Below, piece by piece: positions 58,701-64,000 of a DNA stretch of 64,000 nt. The stretch comes from Phragmites australis (Eukaryota > Streptophyta > Magnoliopsida > Poales > Poaceae): positions 11,973,501 through 12,037,500 of the forward strand of contig NC_084942.1 of NCBI RefSeq assembly GCF_958298935.1. Direction: 5' to 3'. The notes below the pieces were generated by a model. It was not told the DNA's origin. It searched no databases and saw only the letters and a program-made list of their open reading frames with translations. Numbering within the stretch: the stretch's first letter is position 1; every line of letters begins with the position of its first letter. The position numbers were made by a program, and so were the translations under genes.

Positions 58701-58796
58701 AAGAAAATAGGTTTTAAACCTATACTACTGGTGAAGCTATTCAACAATCTTGGAAAATTTTAGAAATTTGATAAATTTGAAAATCAGGGTGTTACA
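55735..58796 (-). mobile_element. Tekay/Del-like LTR, minus orientation
   Basis: On the minus strand it begins TGTAACACCCTGATTTTCAA at 58796. AGGTTCAATATGATC with ACTTGCCTT just after it (56126-56151) matches 7797-7826 in the 5' LTR of the first element, so it is the same LTR type in diverged form. The end near 55735 lacks a proper LTR terminus, so it is truncated there. No gene is visible: the 138-codon frame at 57088-57504 has no recognised domain. Confidence 0.55.
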
Positions 58797-60063
58797 GAAG
58801 GTCTGAAACCCAATCTTAAAGCTGTATTCATTCTTCAGCGTGATATCACAGAAGCCCATCAATCCAACCAAGCTAGATAAGCTACAGGAAGATGTGGTTG
58901 AGACTCTATCACAATTTGAGGTATGTTTCCCTCCATTGTTTTTTCATATCATGGAGCACCTCATTGTTCAAATTGTGAAAGAGATACGGATTCTTGGCCC
59001 CATGTTTCTGCATTAGATGTATCTATTCAAGAGGTTCATGGGAGCTCTGAAGAAATATGTTAGCAACTGAAATCGGCCGGAAGGCTGCATGGCTGATGGC
59101 TGGGGAATCGAGGAGACCATTAATTTCTGCGTCGACTACATGAATCTCAAATATTGGTGTGCCTGTATGTCGCCATGAGGGGAGCCTACAGGGAAAAGGG
59201 ACGATAGGTGCAAACTCATTTTGCACTAATGACCCTATTTCATTCACGCAAGTATATTTCACAATTCTGCAACAATCAGTTGTAGTGGACCCGTATGTCG
59301 AAGAACACCAGAAGATGTTATGCACCAAAAATCTAGGGAAGTCCGATATTTGGATAGCGCGAGGGCACCGAGATCATTTTGGCGCCTGGTTACGTAGATA
59401 GGTGATGGATAAGTAGATATAATGTAAGAATTTTCACAACGACAGGGTCTACTCGATATGGATTAGGCGTAAATGCTCAGTTGAATGTGTTGGCTCACAG
59501 ACCGTCAACTACAACCCTCGCATTCCAAGGATATGACGTAAACGGCTATACATTTTATACGAGAGCTCATGATAATAAGAGCGCCAACCAAAATAGCGGC
59601 ATCCTTATAGATGCCTATGACTACAATGTAAATAGGGAGACCTACTATAGATTCATAGAGGAGATCTGGGAGCTCGACTATAGAGTGTTAAAGGTTCCTC
59701 TTTTCCGGTGCTAATGGGTCAGAATCCCAGGGGGCATGAAGATAAACAAGTATGGTATGACTACAGTGGACAAAAACTCGTTGGATATAGTGAAGAACCA
59801 TTCATACTTGCGAATGATGTTATGTAAGTTTCCTATGTAAAGGACCCAGACCTAGCTAACATGGAGGAGTGTCACGTGGTTCTTCAAGGAAAAAGAAACA
59901 TTGTTAGAGTGGAGAATATCGTTGATGAGGAAGACTACAATCAATTTGATGTGCTACCTCCTTTTAGAGAGGACGTCGACATAGGTCCCATGGAAGACAT
60001 CGATGAACCTCCCTATGTACGCCGTGATCATTATGAAGGGCAAATCGTTAATACAAAGTAGCT
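58797..60063 (+). pseudogene. CACTA TNP2 C-terminal remnant
   Basis: It reads the C-terminal third of a TNP2 transposase with many stops. A DUF4218-like part (GALKKYV near 59045), GYDVNGYTFYTRAHDNKSAN (59533) and a DUF4216-like part (RETYYRFIEEIWELDYR, 59635) are followed by LQGKRNIVRVENIVDEED. It ends DHYEGQIVNTK with a stop at 60061-60063. It corresponds to about 28270-29485 of the complete CACTA element. The left end abuts the Tekay-like LTR. Confidence 0.8.
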
Positions 60064-60393
60064 AAATTGTATTAATTGTTATGTATTGCTATGCATTAAT
60101 AAAGGTGTCTTTACTATTGATTTACATTAGCTATGGTTCTAAGCATATTTCTTTTCAATTTTTAATGATTTAAAATATTTATCTATGAAATTAAGATATG
60201 TAGGAAGTTCCAATTATTATTTTTTAATTAGCAAGATCCAACAATATTTATTTTCCATTTTTATTGAATTACAAAAGTTAACCATGAAATTTAGGTTTAT
60301 AGCAAGCTTAATATTGGTATATAGCAAGTTCAAATTAAAATAATTATGTACTAGGATTGGAGGTAAAAAGAATGTCAATAGAATACACTTGAG

Positions 60394-60473
60394 TAGCATG
60401 GCGGTTAGTTTGTTGGTCCTAGCTGGGGCCAGACGTCGCAGGTTCGACGCTTGTGCTCAAAACAAAAAAAAAA
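60394..60473 (+). ncRNA. tRNA-derived SINE candidate with A and B boxes
   Basis: TAGCATGGCGG (60394-60404) resembles a Pol III A box and GGTTCGACGCT (60441-60451) a B box, 47 bp apart as in tRNA-derived SINEs. An A-rich run (60459-60473) follows. The T arm can pair, but the full cloverleaf has mismatches. No clear target duplication. Confidence 0.4.
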
Positions 60474-60502
60474 TTGACTCCCAGCGCACCTAGGGAGGGG
60501 GG

Positions 60503-60646
60503 AATTTCACTGCCAGTTGGCTTCATGGCCCGGCAGTGAATCCCCCCTTCACTACTGGCACACATTGGAGCCAGCAATGAAGGTGTGGGGTTTCACTACT
60601 GGCTAACCTTATGGGTCGGCCGTGAATCCCGCGCCCCTATATAACC
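60503..60646 (+). repeat. CACTA hairpin-repeat block and TATA box downstream of TNP2
   Basis: Three inverted units (TTCACTGCCAGTTGGC...CCGGCAGTGAA and variants) run to ~60630, then CTATATAACC at 60637. The arrangement repeats that of 29773-29871: TNP2 end, hairpins, TATA, GC-rich leader. The leader continues to about 60820, where copia sequence takes over. Confidence 0.65.
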
Positions 60647-60824
60647 AATGCTCTGCACGTGTTCTCCCTTCGGACATAGAAAAATTTTCCCCTTCCACCG
60701 AATTGCCTCCCACACCGTCCTCAAGCGTCGCCACCTCCGCCTTGTTCTCACCCACGCCACTGGAGGGCCATGAGCCCGCACTGACGACCCTGAGCCCGCT
60801 GTCTCAGTCCTCCTCCATTGGTTA

Positions 60825-63350
60825 TACACTCGCTTGGAATATCAGTAATCTCCCAAGTCCCATTAGACATGATAGAGTCCATCTCGTTATGGACCGCCTC
60901 TTTCCAATACTCTGCATCAGGAGATGCAAAAGCCTCCGAAAGAGTTTTTGGCACATCATCGACAAGATATACAATAAAATTATCACCAAAGGATTTTGCA
61001 ATCCTTGGTCTTTTGCTTCTCCTAGGAGCCTCATCAACTATATTGTCATCCTTGTCAGATATCTCATTATTTGATTCAGGTGGTATAAAGGTTTCAGAGT
61101 ATCTACATGAGTTTCATTATACTCACTATAGTTAGAACTGCATGCTGCTCTCATGGGATAAATATTCTCAAAGAATGAAGCATCTCTAGACTCTATGATT
61201 GTATTAGCACAAATTTCTGGAGTATCAGATCTCACTACTAAAAATCTATAGGCCGTGCTATTTTGAGCATAACCCAAAAACACGCAATCAACTGTTTTGG
61301 GTCCCAGCTTTCTCTTTTTCGGCGTAGGTATATTGACTTTTGCCAAACACCCCCAAGAACGCAGAAAATTGACATTGGGTTTTCTCCCTTTCCATCCCTC
61401 ATACGGAGTGACATCTCTATTCTTTGTCACAACTCTGTTTAGGACGAAAGTGGCTGTCAAAATAGCTTCCCCCCCCCCCCACCATTTGTAAGGCATACCG
61501 GCACTCTCTAACATGGCATTCACCAAGTCTGTAAGTATCCGATTTTTTCTCTCAACTATCCCATTTGACTGGGGTGAATATGGTGGTGTAACTTCATGGA
61601 TAATTCCATGATTAGCACAAAATTGTGAGAATTCATTTGAGATATACTCTGCTTCGCGATCATCATATAATCGCTTAATTTTCCTCTCAAGTTGGTTCTC
61701 AACCTCGGCCTTATAAATTTTAAAGTAGTTTAGAGCTTCGTCTTTTGTTTTTAGTAAGTAAACATAGCAATAGCGTGTTGCATCATCAATTAAGGTCATG
61801 AAATATCTCTCGCCTCCTTTAGTCAACAATCCATTCATCTTACACAAATCATAATAGATAAGATCTAGAGGTGCCAAATTCCTCTTTCCCTCTAATCCTT
61901 TAAAAGGTTTTCGAGGTTGTTTAGCTTGAACACACGATTGGCACTTTGATCCTTTGACAAAATCAAATTTCGGAATTAACTCTAATCTGGACATTTGAGC
62001 AATGGTGTCAAAACCAATATGACAAAAACGAGAGTGCCAAGAGCTGGTCTCGCAAATATTATTCATGGATGCAACATTCAAATTATAATTAGGCTCAATA
62101 GTACTTAGGCGGAACAAGCCTCCGCTCTCATAGCCTTTACCAACAAAGTTCCTGAATTTAGACATGACAACTTTATTGGACTCGAACACTAACTTATAAC
62201 CATCCCGACAAAGCAAAGAACCACTAATAAGGTTCCTATTTATTGTTGGAGCATGCTGCACGTTCTTCAAATGGACAATCTTCCCTGAAGTGAGCTTCAG
62301 TTCGACCGTATCAACACCAAGAACAGAAGCAGCATATCTGTTTCCCATCAGGACGGAGGAAGACCGCGCTCCCTGGTAAGAGGAAAATAAGGAAATATCA
62401 GAACAAATATGTATATTGGCACCAGTATCAACCCACCAATCTGTTGATTGTAATACTGAAAATACAACTGGTAGATTACCATACCAAGAAGATCCGGCCT
62501 CATTGCCGTTGTTGCCAATAGTAACATTCACAGCCTTCTTGTTTGGCTGTCCATCTTCTCTAGTTTTGCGGTAGCGGCAGTTCTTTGCAAAGTGCCCATC
62601 TTTGCCACACACAAAACATGCTTTGTCCTTCAATTTCTTCTCAGTGTTCTTCCTTTTGAAGTTAGTGGTTTTCTTTGGCTTTCCACCATCCTGCATCTTG
62701 CCCTTGTTCTTGTTGTACAATTTTTTCTCTATGATGTTTGCATTAGCACCATTTTCCGCCGCCACGGATGTAATCGGCATGTCCTTTGCTCTTGCCTTTT
62801 CCTCCACATCAAGGGCTATAATAAGATCCTCGGAGGAGATCTCTTCCCTCTTGTGTTTCAGGCTAGTGGCAAAATCCCTCCATGATGCAGGAAGTTTGGC
62901 AATAATACTCGCTGCCACAAACTTATCAGGCAGGACACAACCCAAACTTGCGATGTCCCCAACTAGAAGCTATAACTCATGCGCCTGTGCAACTATCGAC
63001 TTCGTAGCATTCATGCTGTAGTCATAGAATTGCTCACAGGTATAAAGCAAGCGACCAGATTCGGAGACAGCAAATTTGTGCTCAAGTGCATCCCACAACT
63101 CTATGGGGTTTGTGTAATTCATATACACATCGTACAACTGATCTGATAACAAGGTCAAGATGCAACCGAGTGCAGTGTCTCTTGCACTCCCAAAGTTGGT
63201 ATTCTGATCAACCGTGAATGGCATCTGTGGATGGATTACCCACCACAGTCCCACCGACATGAGCCAAAACTTGACTCTAGTTTGCCATCTACGGAAGTTC
63301 ATGCCACCAGTAAACCTCTCAGGTTTCATTGCATCCGAAGCATCAGCCAT
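60825..63350 (-). pseudogene. Ty1/copia gag-pol, RT truncated (nonsense and frameshift)
   Basis: The frame starts at ATG 63350 (MADASDAMKPERFTGGM). Gag follows, then a zinc knuckle CFVCGKDGHFAKNC (~62610), a protease with WWVDTGANIHIC (~62430), and integrase with HSRFCHIGF...CQSC and acidic residues at DLIYYDL, DDREAEY and NGIVERKNR (62050-61540). A stop at 62970-62972 interrupts gag, and a frameshift lies near 61100. The RT start (LSEAFASPDAEYWKEAVHNE) is visible at 60950-60850; then it ends, so the polymerase, RNase H and 3' LTR are gone. The 635-residue frame at 61038-62945 is otherwise well kept. The domain order PR-INT-RT is that of Ty1/copia. Confidence 0.85.
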
Positions 63351-63569
63351 TGCTGAATAAGAATTAGCGCGATAAGGTTTCTGGAATGTTGGTAATATAC
63401 GCAAAAATCTAATTCCAGATTCTATACAAAGGCATATTTCACAATCTATAATAGATGAACATATTTCTAACCCTAGCAGCAAGCAACAGTACCAAAAATC
63501 CATCAGTTTCATCAAGAACTCACAGTCGGGTTGATGAAGGGATTAAGTTGATGATGTGTCGGTTCACTG

Positions 63570-64000
63570 CCGTGCAGATCGTAGATGAAGCAGTGCAGAG
63601 CGGTCGCGCAGGTGCGCTACCCAGAAACCTTATTGCTGTCCCTCGTGCGGGCTTCACGACGGCAGAGGCTCGGAGATACTGCTCACCCTCCAACCTTATG
63701 CACGGCAAGGAGAAGGGCCGGTGAGATCAGGCAGCACATCACACAAGACAGTGATCGGGTTGGGTGGAGACGAAAATGTGGAGCAGAGAGATGTGTCCTC
63801 AAAAGCCTGGACGTCTCCAGGATTTATAGGAAAATAACTGCCCTCTTGGAGCCGTTTTCTCTCATAAAATGCCCACTAATTGCTGCCTCCATAACTGACC
63901 AATTACCCTTAGAATTAAGGTATTGATCGCGATTAAAACGGCTGATTATGACATTGATCACAATTAAAAAGGGAGAGCAGCAAAAGGGCTTGCAATTTTG
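63570..64000 (-). mobile_element. Probable 5' LTR and leader of the copia element (partial)
   Basis: It lies upstream of gag on the minus strand. CCTATAAATCC (63820-63830 on minus) is a good TATA box, and the sequence after it looks like R-U5. The LTR start is beyond the right edge. I found no convincing primer-binding site between 63351 and 63600. Confidence 0.45.

Noticed and set aside
46603..58796. One giant LTR element bounded by TGTAACAC and GTGTTACA
   Set aside because: The flanks share no 5-bp duplication and the two LTRs are in inverted, not direct, orientation.
60386..60462. Functional tRNA gene
   Set aside because: The A and B boxes are present, but the acceptor and D stems do not pair properly and the sequence runs into an A tail.
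60622..61074. 150-codon plus-strand frame
   Set aside because: It crosses the junction between CACTA leader and antisense copia sequence, so it is chimeric by chance.

Overview
This window looks like a transposon-dense, probably pericentromeric or otherwise heterochromatic stretch of a grass (Poaceae) nuclear genome. The basis is a CRM-like centromere-type chromovirus, several long-LTR Tekay/Del-like Ty3 elements, a Tat-lineage Ty3 element with an antisense accessory ORF, Mutator-like (MULE) remnants, and CACTA elements whose ends carry hairpin-like subterminal repeats. Almost every long reading frame is a broken transposon gene. The one convincing host gene is a GC-rich, intronless STE20-type protein kinase resembling BLUS1 at 36716-38242. 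Family names come from recognising protein motifs, not from database searches.

Layout. 1-10008: one Tekay/Del-like Ty3 retrotransposon on the minus strand; its 3' LTR runs off the left edge, its 5' LTR is 6215-10008, and gag-pol has several internal deletions. 10009-13250: a scrap of a ~98-bp tandem repeat, then MULE copy A. 13251-14140: unassigned. About 14141-23720: an LTR-like repeat split by a complete CRM-like element (15417-23114; 909-bp LTRs; 5-bp target duplication ATGAG). 24300-24816: a fold-back MITE. 24998-36247: a structurally complete 11.25-kb CACTA element (3-bp duplication ATT) with two decayed gene sets: a TNP2 transposase, then a second unit with a small acidic ORF, a plant En/Spm transposase-like ORF and a Ulp1-like cysteine protease.

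36248-39344: the kinase gene island. 39345-44215: piled-up fragments (a CACTA end, two LTR fragments, MULE copy B on the minus strand). 45259-46010: a 5' CACTA end. 46603-49309: a Tekay-like LTR on plus. 49310-55680: a truncated Tat-lineage element on minus (3' LTR, antisense ORF, ~98-bp tandem repeats, integrase C-terminus). 55735-58796: a Tekay-like LTR on minus. 58797-60820: a second CACTA TNP2 remnant with a tRNA-like SINE candidate and another internal hairpin-repeat block. 60825-64000: a minus-strand Ty1/copia element lacking most of its RT-RNase H half and running off the right edge.

The elements are parasites nested in one another rather than cooperating genes. The observation I rate highest is architectural. 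In the complete CACTA element a copy of the subterminal hairpin repeats plus a TATA box lies inside the element, between the TNP2 gene and the second gene set, and the independent TNP2 remnant at 58.8-60.1 kb is followed by the same arrangement.
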